NCBI RefSeq assembly: GCF_000317675.1
Contig: NC_019776.1
Coordinates: 3,348,001 to 3,412,000 of the forward strand
Direction of reading: 5' to 3'
Length of the DNA: 64,000 bases
Source: Cyanobacterium aponinum PCC 10605
Lineage (GTDB): Bacteria; Cyanobacteriota; Cyanobacteriia; Cyanobacteriales; Cyanobacteriaceae
Below are positions 1 to 10,799 of the stretch, piece after piece. The notes beneath the pieces were generated by a model. That model saw nothing but the letters and a program-made list of their open reading frames with translations. It was not told the DNA's origin and did no database searches. Position numbers and translations under genes: made by a program. Every line of letters starts with the position of its first letter. Positions within the stretch are counted from its first letter, which is position 1.

Positions 1-1604
1 TTACCATTTTGACGACCTAACGCCACAGGTCCTAAACGCTCACTCATACCGAAACGGGTAATCATTTGACGTGCTACTCTGGCTACTTGTTGTAAGTCGT
101 TAGATGCCCCAGTGGTTACTTCTTCTTCACCGAAAACGATTTCTTCGGCAACACGTCCACCCAATGCTACCGCCATTTGATTTTGGAGGTAAGAACGGGA
201 GTATAAACCAGATTCCATGCGATCTTCACTAGGAGTGAACCAGGTTAAACCGCCTGCACGACCACGAGGAATAATGCTAATTTTTTGAATAGGGTCATAG
301 TCGGGCATTAATGCACCTACTAAAGCGTGTCCTGCCTCATGATAAGCTACTAACTCTTTACGTTTTTGACTCATCACACGATTTTTCTTCTCAGGACCTG
401 CTAAAACACGGTCGATCGCATCGTTAACCTCATCCATAGAAATCTCAGTTAAGTTGCGTCTTGCCGCTAAAATAGCCGCTTCGTTGAGTAAGTTGGACAA
501 ATCTGCACCAGTGAATCCGGGGGTGCGACGAGCAATTTTTTCTAACTCCACATCTCCCGCAAGGGTTTTACCACGGGCATGAACATTAAGAATTTCACAA
601 CGTCCAGCATAATCAGGACGATCTACTACTACTTGGCGATCGAATCTTCCGGGACGTAATAAAGCCGCATCAAGAACGTCAGGGCGGTTAGTCGCTGCGA
701 TAATAATAATACCAGTGTTACCCTCAAAACCATCCATTTCGGTTAATAATTGGTTTAAGGTTTGTTCTCTTTCATCATTACCACCGCCTAAACCTGCACC
801 TCTTTGACGACCCACTGCATCAATCTCATCAATAAAGACGATACAAGGGGCGTTTTGTTTAGCCTGTTCAAATAAATCACGAACACGGGATGCACCCACA
901 CCGACAAACATTTCCACGAATTCAGAACCAGAAATGCTGAAGAAAGGCACACCTGCCTCCCCTGCCACGGCTTTAGCTAAAAGGGTTTTACCAGTTCCGG
1001 GAGGTCCTACTAATAAGACACCTTTAGGAATTTTAGCTCCTATAGCTGTAAAACGTTCCCCATTTTTTAAGAAATCAACTACCTCAGTTAATTCTAGTTT
1101 TGCTTGTTCAATACCCGCTACATCACTAAAAGTAACCTGAGTTTGAGGCTCCATTTGTACTCTGGCTTTAGATTTACCGAAGTTCATTGCCTGAGAGCCG
1201 GGGCCACTAGATGCACGGCGGAGTAAGAAAAATAGACCTACTAAGAGCAGAACTGGGAAAAATAAACTACTTAAGGCTCTGAACCAGAAACTATCATCAC
1301 TTTGGGGTAACACAGAAATATCCACCCCATTATTAGACAAAATATCGATTAATTCAGGGTCATTGGGTAAGTTCACTGTATAACGTTGTCCATCCCTTGC
1401 AGTTGCGATCGCAACGCTACGATCAGCACTCAAATTAACTCTTTCTACCTTGTCCCCTTGAACTTCATCAATAAATTGACTATATTTCCAACTTAACTGA
1501 CTGTTTTGAGGACGATCTAAAAAAGCAGTGCCTAAAGCCACAACGACTACCGCTAAGATTGCGTATAGTCCGACATTACGCCATTTTTTATTATTTTTGC
1601 TCAC
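1..1604 (-). CDS. ftsH: ATP-dependent zinc metalloprotease FtsH (C-terminus beyond window)
   Basis: Membrane-bound AAA+ protease that degrades damaged or unassembled membrane proteins; in cyanobacteria FtsH complexes act in photosystem II repair. Translated from the minus strand, the first 534 residues are present and the end is cut by the window edge. The start is a GTG at 1604, preceded by GGAGG about 10 bases upstream. There are two membrane segments, near residues 10-28 and 115-135. The AAA domain has Walker A GPPGTGKT near residue 200 and Walker B FIDEID near 256. The zinc motif HEAGH lies near residues 422-426. Family members are about 610-670 residues, so roughly 80-130 are missing. 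Which FtsH paralogue this is cannot be decided with certainty. Confidence 0.96.
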   Translation of the reverse strand, partial: MSKNNKKWRNVGLYAILAVVVVALGTAFLDRPQNSQLSWKYSQFIDEVQGDKVERVNLSADRSVAIATARDGQRYTVNLPNDPELIDILSNNGVDISVLPQSDDSFWFRALSSLFFPVLLLVGLFFLLRRASSGPGSQAMNFGKSKARVQMEPQTQVTFSDVAGIEQAKLELTEVVDFLKNGERFTAIGAKIPKGVLLVGPPGTGKTLLAKAVAGEAGVPFFSISGSEFVEMFVGVGASRVRDLFEQAKQNAPCIVFIDEIDAVGRQRGAGLGGGNDEREQTLNQLLTEMDGFEGNTGIIIIAATNRPDVLDAALLRPGRFDRQVVVDRPDYAGRCEILNVHARGKTLAGDVELEKIARRTPGFTGADLSNLLNEAAILAARRNLTEISMDEVNDAIDRVLAGPEKKNRVMSQKRKELVAYHEAGHALVGALMPDYDPIQKISIIPRGRAGGLTWFTPSEDRMESGLYSRSYLQNQMAVALGGRVAEEIVFGEEEVTTGASNDLQQVARVARQMITRFGMSERLGPVALGRQNG

Positions 1605-1748
1605 GCTTTTTATAGCCTCCTGTTATATTTGTATTTATTTTATCAATAACTTTTGTAAATCTGAGTTTTGAGCTTTTTTCATGATTATTAATTCTATGTT
1701 AACTTATGTTAAGAATTTTTAGGTTTATTGATTACCTCACCTTAAAAA

Positions 1749-1779
1749 ACTTCAGTTCGGTTTAAGAATATTGGATAAG
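1749..1779 (-). repeat. isolated terminus of repeat family R2
   Basis: This stretch matches one end of the R2 repeats (CAGTTCGG, then TTTAAGAATATTGGATAAG) seen complete at 29249-29497 and 55263-55512. No opposite end is recognisable before trpB, so it looks like a truncated or decayed copy between ftsH and the trpB 3' end. Confidence 0.5.
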
Positions 1780-1873
1780 ACTAGGTGTCAGGCTTTTGGG
1801 GTATTGGGGTGTTAAGGAGAAACTAATTCTTAAAGTGCATCATCGTTATTAATTACTAATTGCTAACTACAAT

Positions 1874-3115
1874 TTATAAATCTATTCCCTTCAAATGTTT
1901 TGCCACTGTTTGCACATCTTTATCTCCCCTGCCAGAACAGTTAATCACAATACGAGGACTTCCTGAAACTTGAGGGCAAAGAGTTTCTAAATAAGCAAAA
2001 GCATGGGCGGTTTCCAAAGCGGGAATAATACCTTCTAATTTGCACACCAATTGAAAAGCATCTAAGGCTTGAGCATCAGTGACGCTATAGTATTCAGCTC
2101 TACCCAAATCTTTTAAGTAACTATGTTCAGGTCCTACCCCCGGATAGTCTAAACCAGCACTAATGGAATGAGCTTCCACCACTTGCCCTTGATTATCTTG
2201 CAATAAATAGCTCATAGCTCCATGCAAAACCCCCGGTTTACCATGAGTTAAAGTAGCGGCGTGTTTTCCTGTATTAATACCGCTACCTTCGGCTTCGACT
2301 CCAATTAAACGTACGGAAGACTCATCAACAAATTCATAAAATAAACCCATTGCATTTGAACCACCTCCCACACAGGCAATTAAAATGTCTGGTAAACCGC
2401 CCCATTTTTCTAAACATTGTTTACGGGTTTCCTTACCAATAACCCCATGAAAATCTCTCACCATCATCGGATAGGGATGAGGTCCGGCCACTGAGCCTAA
2501 GATATAATGAGTATTTTCAACATTTGTGACCCAATCTCTAATAGCTTCGGATGTAGCATCTTTTAGTGTTCCTGTTCCAGCAGAAACGGGTTGTACAGTA
2601 GCTCCAAGAAGACGCATACGAAAAACATTCAATTTTTGTCTTTCCATGTCTTCTACACCCATATAAATGACGCATTGTAAACCAAAACGAGCACATACCG
2701 TTGCTGTTGCTACTCCATGTTGCCCCGCTCCTGTTTCAGCAATAATACGTTTTTTGCCCATACGTTTAGCCAATAAAACTTGCCCAAGGGCATTATTGAT
2801 TTTATGAGCTCCTGTATGGTTTAAATCTTCCCTTTTGAGATAAATTTGTGCGCCTGTGCCGTCAGGTTTAGCATAATGTTGGGTTAGTCTTTCTGCGAAA
2901 TAGAGGGGGTTTTCTCTTCCTACATAGTCTTTAAGAAGTTGATTTAATTCATTTTTAAAATCTGGATCTTCTTTATATTGATAGTAAGCTGTCTCCAATT
3001 CCGTTAATGCAGGCATCAGAGTTTCAGGTACATATTTTCCTCCGTATTGTCCAAAACGCCCTAAGTTATCTGGTACTTGAGTAAATTTATTATTTTTAAT
3101 AGGTGTAACAGTCAC
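1874..3115 (-). CDS. trpB: tryptophan synthase beta chain
   Basis: Catalyses the PLP-dependent condensation of indole with serine to tryptophan, normally in an alpha2-beta2 complex with TrpA. The 413-residue length is typical. The PLP-binding lysine is K105 in the motif HKINNAL, and the glycine-rich phosphate loop [10 protein letters not shown] is present. The C-terminal SGRGDKD is also conserved. The neighbours are ftsH and a 5-oxoprolinase, not other trp genes, as is usual in cyanobacteria where trp genes are dispersed. Confidence 0.98.
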   Translation of the reverse strand: MTVTPIKNNKFTQVPDNLGRFGQYGGKYVPETLMPALTELETAYYQYKEDPDFKNELNQLLKDYVGRENPLYFAERLTQHYAKPDGTGAQIYLKREDLNHTGAHKINNALGQVLLAKRMGKKRIIAETGAGQHGVATATVCARFGLQCVIYMGVEDMERQKLNVFRMRLLGATVQPVSAGTGTLKDATSEAIRDWVTNVENTHYILGSVAGPHPYPMMVRDFHGVIGKETRKQCLEKWGGLPDILIACVGGGSNAMGLFYEFVDESSVRLIGVEAEGSGINTGKHAATLTHGKPGVLHGAMSYLLQDNQGQVVEAHSISAGLDYPGVGPEHSYLKDLGRAEYYSVTDAQALDAFQLVCKLEGIIPALETAHAFAYLETLCPQVSGSPRIVINCSGRGDKDVQTVAKHLKGIDL

Positions 3116-3351
3116 AATTTCTACACAAATAAGTTTGATATTTTTCTTTTCTTATTTTACTCTCATGTTTGCTCTTTCATGGTGAATTTAGACACTTTCG
3201 TGATTAACGATAATTACCACAAGAGTTGCAGAAAAAGTGTTTAGGAGATGGATAAAGGGCAAGGGATAAGAGAGATAGTATCTTCGATGTTTTTTCTAAT
3301 CATTGATTTTTTATAAATGATTTAGAAGTGCTGTGACTAATAATTTTATTT

Positions 3352-6300
3352 TTAATTGACGAAACCAAAGCCTCCCCCCCCGGGCGTTTTTATCACAAAA
3401 ACATCATTTATATCGATATTAACAGAATCATTAGATAATAGTAATTGCTTTTCTTTATTATTTTTAATAATATAATTAACTCCTTTTTTTCCTTTTTCTC
3501 CTCCCTCTAAACCTTGAGAAAAAATAACCCTTCTACTAGACAAAATTCCTGCACTCATCGGCTGTAAAAAACGAATCGCCCGAATTACCCCATTACCCCC
3601 TCTATATTTTCCTTTCCCTCCACTATTTTCTCTAATCTTAAACTCCTCAACCCTCACTGGATAGCGAGTTTCTAACACTTCCACATCCGTTAAACGGGAA
3701 TTGGTCATGTGAACCTGAATCGCATCTGTACCATTATGGTTATATCCCGCCCCTGAACCACCGCAAATGGTTTCGTAGTATTGATACTCCCTATTACCAA
3801 AAGTAAAATTGTTCATAGTACCCTGAGAATTTGCCATAATTCCTAATGCTCCATAAAGACAATCTGCAATATTTTGAGATGTTTCCACATTTCCAGCCAC
3901 CACTGCACAAGGATACTTCGGATTCAACAGACAACCTTCAGGAATAATAATATTTAAAGGTTTCAGGCAACCAGCGTTAAGGGGTATATCATCATCAACT
4001 AAAGTGCGAAAAACGTATAAAACTACTGCTTTTGTAATGGACGCAGGGGCATTAAAATTATTATTTTGTTGAGCAGATGTGCCAGTAAAATCAATATCTG
4101 CCGTTAAGTTTTCCTGATTGATGGTTATTTTAGTTTTAATTTTAGCACCATTATCTAAATTAATAGTATAAGTACCATTACGCAGATTTTTAATAGCTTT
4201 TTTTACACATTTTTCTGCATTATCTTGGACAAACTGCATATAACTATTGACAGTTGTTAAGCTATACTTATTAACGAGATTGATTAATTCTTTGACTCCT
4301 TTTTCATTGGCGGCAATTTGTGCCTTTAAATCTGCTAAATTTTGCTGATAATATCTCACAGGATAAGCATGATTTGTTAATAAAATTTGTAATTCTTGCT
4401 CTTGTAATTGACTATTTTTAATTAAACAGAAATTATCGATTAAAATACCTTCTTCTTCAATATTGGTACTATTAGAAGGCATGGAAGCAGGAGTTATTCC
4501 CCCGATATCTGCATGATGTCCACGGGAAGCAACATAAAAATTAGGTTGTGAACTATCATTAATAAAAACTGGAGTAATGGCAGTTATATCTGGTAAATGA
4601 GTACCGCCATTATAGGGATTATTCGTTAAATAAACATCTCCTTTTTCTATAGTTATTTTTTCATCTTTAATTAGGGCTTTGATACTTTCACTCATTGAGC
4701 CTAAATGGACAGGAATATGAGGTGCATTTGCCACTAATTCCCCTTGAGAATCGAAAATTGCACAGGAAAAATCTAGTCTCTCTTTAATATTTACTGAATA
4801 GCTAGTATTTTGTAAAGTTATGCCCATTTCTTCGGCTATAAAACGAAATAGGTTATTAAAAATTTCTAGTAAAATAGGATCAGGTTTTGCTATGTCTTGA
4901 TGATTAATATTTGAATCTGATGGACTTTCTAAATAAGTTAATATTAAATGCCCATTATGGTTAATTTCTCCTTGCCATCCTTTTTCAATGATATTTGTAC
5001 CAGTGGATTCTATAATTAAGGCAGGACCAATAATTTTTTGATTGATAGATAAATTGTTTCTCTCATAAACTGGAGTGTCATGCCACTGATTTTTACTATA
5101 CATTTTCACAGTGGTAATGGGTTGAGAATGAGAGTTAATCTTATGGTTTAAGAGTTGATGATTTTGCTGATAGGTAGGAGAGATTAATTCTAAGGAAATT
5201 TTTTCGATAGTTAACTGTTTTTCTGGGAGAATAAAGCCATATCTTTGCTTGTGAATTTGATTAAATTCTTCAGTTATTATTTGATAATTTTCGTTAAAGT
5301 TAATGGGTAAACTAAAGTCTGTACCTTGATATTTAAGATAAATTTTTGAGTTAATTTGATAACGGTTACTTTCTTCATTAATTTGCTTTTCTAAGTCTTT
5401 CTTAGCCTTGATTTCCAATAGCTGATATTCTTTTTTTATATCTTCAATGACATCAAGATTAAAATTAAGATTAAGGCTTTTTTCTTTGATAATGATGATT
5501 TCTGCTAAACCAATACCATAAGCAGATAAAACTCCAGCGAAGGGATGAATAATAATAGTTTTCATGCCTAAATTTTCAGCAATTAAACAGGCGTGTTGCC
5601 CTCCTGCACCTCCAAAACAACAAAGGGCATATTCACTGACATCATAACCTTTTTGTAGTGATATTTTTTTGATGGCATTTGCCATTATTTCGATGGCAAT
5701 GGTTAAAAATCCCTGAGCTATTTCTTCTATTTTTCTCTCAGTTTTAATGGTAGCTTTTAACTGCTGAAATTGCTTTTCTACTAAACTTAAGTTTAAGGGT
5801 TGATTAGCATTTTTACCAAATACTTTAGGGAAAAAATTCCCTTGAATTTTGCCTAATAATAAATTACAGTCGGTAATGGTTAGTTTATCCCCCTTACCAT
5901 AGCATACAGGACCGGGGTTCGCCCCTGCTGATTCTGGACCTACTCGGTATCTTTCACCGTCAAAATGGCAAATTGAGCCTCCTCCTGCGGCTACGGTGTG
6001 TATTGCCATCATGGGAGTGCAGATTCTTACCCCTGCTACTTCTGTCTCGAAATTTCTTTCATATTCTCCTGCATAGTGGGCAACATCGGTGGAAGTGCCT
6101 CCCATGTCAAAAGTAATGATTTTATTAAATCCTGCTTGTTGAGAAGTTTTGACGGCGCCGACAATTCCTCCCGCAGGTCCTGATAATATGCTATCCTTGC
6201 CTTGAAAGTATTTACTGTCAACCAATCCGCCGTTGGATTGCATAAACATCAGTTGGGGTAAAGATTGTTTTTCGTGGGCAAGATTATTTTTTACTTGTTG

Positions 6301-6987
6301 AATATATCGTTGTAAGACGGGGGAGAGGTAAGCATCCACTACCGTAGTATCTCCCCGACTCACTAGCTTCATTAAGTTGCTGGTTTGATGGGATAATGAT
6401 ATTTGTGTATATCCTATTTTAGATGCGATCGCACCTATTTGCAATTCATGATCTGGATAACGATAACTATGGAGTAAAACTATAGCGCAACTGCGAAAAC
6501 CTTTATCATAAGCCTGTTGTAAATCCTTTTCTATTTGGGGTAAATTGAGGGGTTGTAATTCTTCTCCCGTAGCGGAAAAACGTCCTTGAACTTCGATCTC
6601 ATCTTGGTACAACATTTCAGGTAAGATGATATGACGGGCAAAAATATCAGGACGATTTTGATAACCAATCCTCAACGCATCCTTAAAACCCTGATTAATA
6701 ACTAAGATAACTGGTTCACCTTTTCTCTCCAGTAAAGCATTAGTTGCCACCGTTGTTCCCATTTTGATAACCTCAATTTCTTCAAGAGGTAAAGGTTGCC
6801 CTTGGGGAATATTGAGAATTTGTCTAATACCTTCAATGGGGGCAGATTGATAATGTTCAGGATTTTCCGACAAAAGTTTATGGGTAATAATATTTTTATC
6901 TGGGGTTAAAGCAACAATATCTGTAAAAGTTCCCCCCCTATCAATCCAAAATTGCCATTTTCTTTTTTTTAATCTGGGATTATTCAT
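3352..6987 (-). CDS. 5-oxoprolinase, fused hydantoinase A/B (HyuA-HyuB) protein
   Basis: ATP-dependent hydrolysis of 5-oxo-L-proline to glutamate is the known role of fused enzymes of this size (about 1,200-1,300 residues). The 1211-residue protein starts with the HyuA N-terminal ATPase-like domain (GGTFTDIVAL near residue 20). The second HyuA block (FDMGGTSTDVAHY near 295) follows, and the HyuB half runs from about 700 to the end, closing with a GGGGFG tail. The fusion favours 5-oxoprolinase over a two-subunit hydantoinase or acetone carboxylase. It is a single gene with no obvious operon partner. Substrate is inferred from family architecture. Confidence 0.9.
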   Translation of the reverse strand: MNNPRLKKRKWQFWIDRGGTFTDIVALTPDKNIITHKLLSENPEHYQSAPIEGIRQILNIPQGQPLPLEEIEVIKMGTTVATNALLERKGEPVILVINQGFKDALRIGYQNRPDIFARHIILPEMLYQDEIEVQGRFSATGEELQPLNLPQIEKDLQQAYDKGFRSCAIVLLHSYRYPDHELQIGAIASKIGYTQISLSHQTSNLMKLVSRGDTTVVDAYLSPVLQRYIQQVKNNLAHEKQSLPQLMFMQSNGGLVDSKYFQGKDSILSGPAGGIVGAVKTSQQAGFNKIITFDMGGTSTDVAHYAGEYERNFETEVAGVRICTPMMAIHTVAAGGGSICHFDGERYRVGPESAGANPGPVCYGKGDKLTITDCNLLLGKIQGNFFPKVFGKNANQPLNLSLVEKQFQQLKATIKTERKIEEIAQGFLTIAIEIMANAIKKISLQKGYDVSEYALCCFGGAGGQHACLIAENLGMKTIIIHPFAGVLSAYGIGLAEIIIIKEKSLNLNFNLDVIEDIKKEYQLLEIKAKKDLEKQINEESNRYQINSKIYLKYQGTDFSLPINFNENYQIITEEFNQIHKQRYGFILPEKQLTIEKISLELISPTYQQNHQLLNHKINSHSQPITTVKMYSKNQWHDTPVYERNNLSINQKIIGPALIIESTGTNIIEKGWQGEINHNGHLILTYLESPSDSNINHQDIAKPDPILLEIFNNLFRFIAEEMGITLQNTSYSVNIKERLDFSCAIFDSQGELVANAPHIPVHLGSMSESIKALIKDEKITIEKGDVYLTNNPYNGGTHLPDITAITPVFINDSSQPNFYVASRGHHADIGGITPASMPSNSTNIEEEGILIDNFCLIKNSQLQEQELQILLTNHAYPVRYYQQNLADLKAQIAANEKGVKELINLVNKYSLTTVNSYMQFVQDNAEKCVKKAIKNLRNGTYTINLDNGAKIKTKITINQENLTADIDFTGTSAQQNNNFNAPASITKAVVLYVFRTLVDDDIPLNAGCLKPLNIIIPEGCLLNPKYPCAVVAGNVETSQNIADCLYGALGIMANSQGTMNNFTFGNREYQYYETICGGSGAGYNHNGTDAIQVHMTNSRLTDVEVLETRYPVRVEEFKIRENSGGKGKYRGGNGVIRAIRFLQPMSAGILSSRRVIFSQGLEGGEKGKKGVNYIIKNNKEKQLLLSNDSVNIDINDVFVIKTPGGGGFGFVN

Positions 6988-7118
6988 GATTTAACTTCTT
7001 TTATTTATTTAATTTTTCTTTATTTTTTAGAATTAATATTTAATAACTGACGTTACGCACTTATTGATGTGTTAAGTTAAGGGAGGTTTCAGGTTTCAGG
7101 TTTCAGGAAATAATAAAA

Positions 7119-7433
7119 ATGATTGAACTAAAAAGTTATCGAGATTTAACGGTTTGGCAAAAATCAATGGATTTGGTAGTAATATGTTATCAATTAACTT
7201 CTCAATTTCCCAAAACAGAAATTGATGGTTTAAGTAGTCAAATACAAAGAGCCGCAGTTTCAATTCCTGCCAACATCGCAGAAGGAAAAGGGAGAAATCA
7301 TTTGGGTGATTATATTCGTCATCTTTCTATGGCAAATGGCTCACTCAAAGAATTAGAAACTCATTTGATGATTGTAGGACGATTAGGCTATCTTAAAGAG
7401 CAAGAATTAAAAGTTACGGCTCTATCACTTTGA
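7119..7433 (+). CDS. four-helix bundle (S23/IVP) protein, 3' end cut by a mobile repeat
   Basis: Belongs to the small four-helix-bundle family first found in 23S rRNA intervening sequences; its function is unknown. The first 99 residues match the family (DLTVWQKSMDLV, IPANIAEGKGR, KELETHL). The reading frame then enters a 185-bp R1 repeat at 7418 and stops after A-L-S-L. Removing the repeat and one 8-bp duplication restores L-N-K-C-E-E-I-G-R-M-L-H-S-L, the expected C-terminal helix, encoded at 7611-7652. The gene is therefore truncated by about 15-20 residues and may be non-functional. Confidence 0.85.
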   Translation: MIELKSYRDLTVWQKSMDLVVICYQLTSQFPKTEIDGLSSQIQRAAVSIPANIAEGKGRNHLGDYIRHLSMANGSLKELETHLMIVGRLGYLKEQELKVTALSL

Positions 7434-7602
7434 GTATGTAAATTATTAGTTAGGGTAGGCAAGAGGCAAGAGGCAATAGGCAATAGGGGATTATTAAATA
7501 ATAATTTATAAACTTTTAGTTTTTGTTTTACTATAAACACTATTCAATAAAGGTTATGGAAGTTATTTTCTGTTAATTTATCATAACCACTGTAGAAGAA
7601 CC
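7418..7602 (-). mobile_element. R1 MITE copy, 185 bp, inside the four-helix bundle gene
   Basis: The ends are GGCTCT on the left and AGAACC on the right, imperfect terminal inverted repeats. It is flanked by perfect 8-bp direct repeats AAAGTTAC at 7410-7417 and 7603-7610. On the minus strand it reads in the same orientation as the copies at 27739 and 51877. It carries the internal GGCAAGAGGCAA tandem unit. No protein is encoded, so it must have been moved by a transposase supplied elsewhere. Confidence 0.88.
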
Positions 7603-7610
7603 AAAGTTAC

Positions 7611-7652
7611 TTTAAACAAATGTGAGGAAATTGGCAGAATGTTACATAGTTT
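7611..7652 (+). pseudogene. detached C-terminal coding remnant of the four-helix bundle gene
   Basis: Read in the frame restored by deleting the R1 repeat, this stretch continues the protein with L-N-K-C-E-E-I-G-R-M-L-H-S-L. It then runs into a second repeat starting at 7653. The last residues of the original gene may also have been lost to that second repeat. Confidence 0.7.
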
Positions 7653-7880
7653 AACCTCAGTTCGGGATAAATTTTCATCTATGAATGATGGAGAAAAAGG
7701 CAAAGGGCAAGGAGAAAATTTAAAAGGACAATGGGCGAAGGTAAATAGTGTTGGGGTGTTGGGGCGAATAGTTGATAGTTGATAATTACTCGTTACTCAT
7801 TACTCACTACTCCCCTAAACCTGACACCTGCAACCTGCAACCTGCAACCTGCAACCGTCAAACCTGACACCTGATACCTC
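7653..7880 (+). repeat. R2 repeat, left end intact, right end decayed
   Basis: Starts with AACCTCAGTTCGGGATAAAT, the R2 terminus, followed by the shared tract TTTTCATCTATGAATGATGG and later ACCTGCAACC tandem units around 7820-7860. The usual right end (CCGAACTGAGGTT) is not recognisable, so the end coordinate is approximate. The rest of the spacer up to map shows no further gene. Confidence 0.6.
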
Positions 7881-8011
7881 AAAACAACAACTAATTATCT
7901 TTTTGCGTAACATCAGTTAATAATAAGAATGATAGTCGATGCCTAACAAAGATAAAATAGACAGAAGCAACAAAAATTGATGTTAACAGACATAGAAACC
8001 AATAAATAGAA

Positions 8012-8782
8012 ATGGGTAACGAAAACATAGTTCTTTTATCTAGTCGAGAAATCGAAAAAATGCGTCAGGTGGGCAAACTAGCGGCACAATTATTAGACCA
8101 TTTAGAAAAGATGGTAAAGCCCGGTATTAGTACTTACGAATTAAATGAAGAAGCCGAAAAATGGACAAAAGCTCATGGCGCAAAAAGTGCTCCCCTAGGC
8201 TATGGAAAGCCTCCTTTCCCTGCGTCTATTTGTACTAGCGTCAATGATGTCATTTGTCACGGTATTCCTGACAAAAAACAGATTTTAAAAGACGGCGATA
8301 TTATCAACATCGATGTTACTCCCATTTTAGACGGTTATCACGGTGATACTTCTCGTACTTTTTTTGTTGGCACTCCATCTCCTATAGCCAAAAAATTAGT
8401 AGAAGTAACAGAAGAATGTATGTATCGGGGTATTAATGCTGTACGCCCGGGAGGAAAAATAGGAGATATAGGGGCGGCAATTCAGGAATATGCCGAAAGT
8501 CAGGGTTTTTCCGTGGTCAGAAATTTTGTAGGTCATGGAGTTGGTCGAGTATTTCATACTCCTCCTCAAATTCCTCACTACGGCAAAAAAGGCACAGGGA
8601 AAAAATTACGCCCCGGAATGGTGTTTACTATCGAACCAATGATTAATGAAGGCACATGGGAAGCGGAAATGGGGGATGATGGCTGGACAGCTTATACTAA
8701 AGATCGTAAATTATCGGCACAATTTGAGCATACTGTAGCCGTTACTAATGATGGTGTAGAAATTTTAACCCTCAATCGCTAA
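8012..8782 (+). CDS. map: methionine aminopeptidase, type I
   Basis: Removes the initiator methionine from nascent proteins; a cytoplasmic dinuclear-metal enzyme. The 256-residue length is typical of type I. The five metal ligands are visible as D101, D112, H175, E208 and E239, and the substrate-contacting H83 lies in VICHGIP. The start ATG at 8012 gives the normal N-terminal helix. It is followed after 90 bases by an FKBP gene on the same strand. Confidence 0.96.
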   Translation: MGNENIVLLSSREIEKMRQVGKLAAQLLDHLEKMVKPGISTYELNEEAEKWTKAHGAKSAPLGYGKPPFPASICTSVNDVICHGIPDKKQILKDGDIINIDVTPILDGYHGDTSRTFFVGTPSPIAKKLVEVTEECMYRGINAVRPGGKIGDIGAAIQEYAESQGFSVVRNFVGHGVGRVFHTPPQIPHYGKKGTGKKLRPGMVFTIEPMINEGTWEAEMGDDGWTAYTKDRKLSAQFEHTVAVTNDGVEILTLNR

Positions 8783-8872
8783 GTCAGTTTTACTGATTAG
8801 GGTAGGGGAAAAGGAAGAGGGAATAATGATAATATTGATTGAGCTAAAAATTTTTGAAAATTATCCTATTAT

Positions 8873-9430
8873 ATGAAGCCAATTATTATCAGTTTAAGTG
8901 TTGTTATTGTTTGTGGTTTATTTTTAATTGGTTCTTTTTTTCTTAATCAGGGAAAAACAAGAGCGATTGCTGAAGAAATGAGCCAAACTAATGCTACACT
9001 CACACAGGATGTATCAAAGATTGCATCCGCTAGTCAACTTCAATCAACAGGAAATATGGATATAGATTTATCAAAGGCAGAAACTACTTCTACGGGTTTA
9101 ATGTATATTGAGCAAGAGGCAGGAAATGGTGAAACACCCACTAGAGGTAAAAAAGTAGTGGTTCATTATACGGGTTATCTAGCGGAAGAGGGATTTGCTA
9201 GAGGCAAAAAGTTTGATAGTTCCCGCGATCGCAATCAGCCTTTTTCCTTTACCATAGGAGTAGGGCAGGTAATCAAAGGTTGGGATGAGGGAGTAGCGAA
9301 AATGAGTGTTGGCACAAAAAGCACTTTAATTATTCCGCCTGATTTGGGCTATGGTGCAAGAGGTGCCGGTGGTGTTATTCCTCCTAATTCTACTCTTATT
9401 TTTGACGTAGAATTATTGGATATTAAGTAG
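8873..9430 (+). CDS. FKBP-type peptidyl-prolyl cis-trans isomerase, membrane-anchored or exported
   Basis: Accelerates proline isomerisation during folding outside the cytoplasm. The first 25 residues are one hydrophobic segment (signal anchor or signal peptide). A low-complexity linker follows, then an FKBP domain from about residue 75 to the end ([44 protein letters not shown]). Length is 185 residues. It lies 90 bases after map and may be co-transcribed. Confidence 0.93.
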   Translation: MKPIIISLSVVIVCGLFLIGSFFLNQGKTRAIAEEMSQTNATLTQDVSKIASASQLQSTGNMDIDLSKAETTSTGLMYIEQEAGNGETPTRGKKVVVHYTGYLAEEGFARGKKFDSSRDRNQPFSFTIGVGQVIKGWDEGVAKMSVGTKSTLIIPPDLGYGARGAGGVIPPNSTLIFDVELLDIK

Positions 9431-9491
9431 TTAGTTCGGGGTTCGGAGTTGTTTAATTATTCATTGTTAATTGTACATTGTAAATTGTCCA

Positions 9492-10721
9492 TTGAGTAAA
9501 AAACGAGAGCAAAAATGGGGTTGGTGGTTTTTACTACCCCTGTATCCTTATCAACAACGGGCAACTGTCAGACAAGAAGTTGTCGAGGATACCATTTGGA
9601 CTTTTGAGCAACCTCACGGATTGCTTTATGCTGTTGTTCCGATTCGTATGACAGTAGTAAAATTAAAGCAGGGTGGTTTATTAGTCTATTGCCCGATCGC
9701 ACCTACTCCAGAATGTGTTAAATTGATGAGGGAATTAGAAGCTCGTTATGGAGAAGTAAAATATATTATCCACTCTACCAGTTCAGGGTTAGAGCATAAA
9801 ATTTTTGTTGCCCCTTTTGCCCGTCGTTTTCCTCAAGCTCAAATTTGGTGTGCTCCTAGTCAATGGAGTTTTCCTCTCAATTTGCCCTTATCATGGCTTG
9901 GTTTTCCCCCCCAACGCACCTATATACTACCTGAAGATTGGCGAGAAACTCCTTTTTCTGATGAGTTTAAATATGCAATGGTTAACATTGATTTAAGTAA
10001 AGGCTCATTTGCAGAGGTTGCCCTATTACATAAATCCACAGAGACTTTATTAGTAACCGATGCGGTTATCAAAATTCCTCCTTCTCCTCCGGCAATTCTT
10101 GAATTAAATCCTTTCCCTCTTCTTTTTCACGCTAGAGAAACCGCCTTAGATAAACTAGAAGATACCCCTGAAAATCGTCTTAAAGGATGGCAAAGAATTT
10201 GTCTATTTGCTCTCTATTTCCGTCCTAGTATGGTGGATACAGCCCCTCTCAAACAATTGCTAAAAGAGGCTTTTAACGCTCCTAATCGCTCTCGTGAGAA
10301 CTATTTTGGCGCCTATCCCTTCCGTTGGCAATCAGGGTGGAAACAGTCCTTTGATGCGATCGCATCTTTAGAAAAACCCTTTGTCGCTCCCATATTAGAA
10401 ACACTGATTTTACCCCAAAATCCCTCTGCGGCTATTAATTGGGCGAATAACATCGCCTCATGGCAATTTAAGCAAATTATTCCCGCTCATTTTTCCGCAC
10501 CAATTCAGGCGACACCCCTTGAATTTCGTCAAGCCTTTTCCTTTTTAGACATAGAGTCAAACCGCCCAGAAAAGCTCTATCCTAGCGGTAATCAACAGAT
10601 TTTTAGCCGAGACAGCACTTTTATTAAACAATTGGAAGCCACATTAATTAAACTTAATATAGCCAAGCCACCTAAATTAAAAAGAGTTCAGGGTGAAGAC
10701 AATTCTTCGCTTTTTTCTTGA
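9492..10721 (+). CDS. DUF4336 domain-containing protein
   Basis: Conserved cyanobacterial and plant-type protein with a metallo-beta-lactamase-like layout; function unknown. Conserved blocks seen are WWFLLPLYPYQQR at the N-terminus, PIRMTVVKL, APTPECVKL, LEHKIFVAPFARRFPQ and PAHFSAP. I place the start at TTG 9492 (SKKREQKWGWW). An earlier in-frame TTG at 9471 lies in an AT-rich intergenic repeat (ATTGTTAATTGTACATTG) and would add seven residues unlike the family. No ATG start is available. The product is about 409 residues. Confidence 0.8.
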   Translation: MSKKREQKWGWWFLLPLYPYQQRATVRQEVVEDTIWTFEQPHGLLYAVVPIRMTVVKLKQGGLLVYCPIAPTPECVKLMRELEARYGEVKYIIHSTSSGLEHKIFVAPFARRFPQAQIWCAPSQWSFPLNLPLSWLGFPPQRTYILPEDWRETPFSDEFKYAMVNIDLSKGSFAEVALLHKSTETLLVTDAVIKIPPSPPAILELNPFPLLFHARETALDKLEDTPENRLKGWQRICLFALYFRPSMVDTAPLKQLLKEAFNAPNRSRENYFGAYPFRWQSGWKQSFDAIASLEKPFVAPILETLILPQNPSAAINWANNIASWQFKQIIPAHFSAPIQATPLEFRQAFSFLDIESNRPEKLYPSGNQQIFSRDSTFIKQLEATLIKLNIAKPPKLKRVQGEDNSSLFS

Positions 10722-10799
10722 CATTCTCCCGTCACCAAAACGATTTATTTTTGAGTTTATGGTGAGGGCCTTCTACTAACATTTTCGATAGAATCTATC

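Noticed and set aside
934-1140. 68-codon open frame on the plus strand
   Set aside because: Antisense shadow of the ftsH AAA domain; the other strand encodes the Walker A region.
7800-7870. CRISPR-like array from the CCTGCAACCTGCAACCTG tandem units
   Set aside because: The units are seven bases long, directly tandem, with no spacers and no cas genes.
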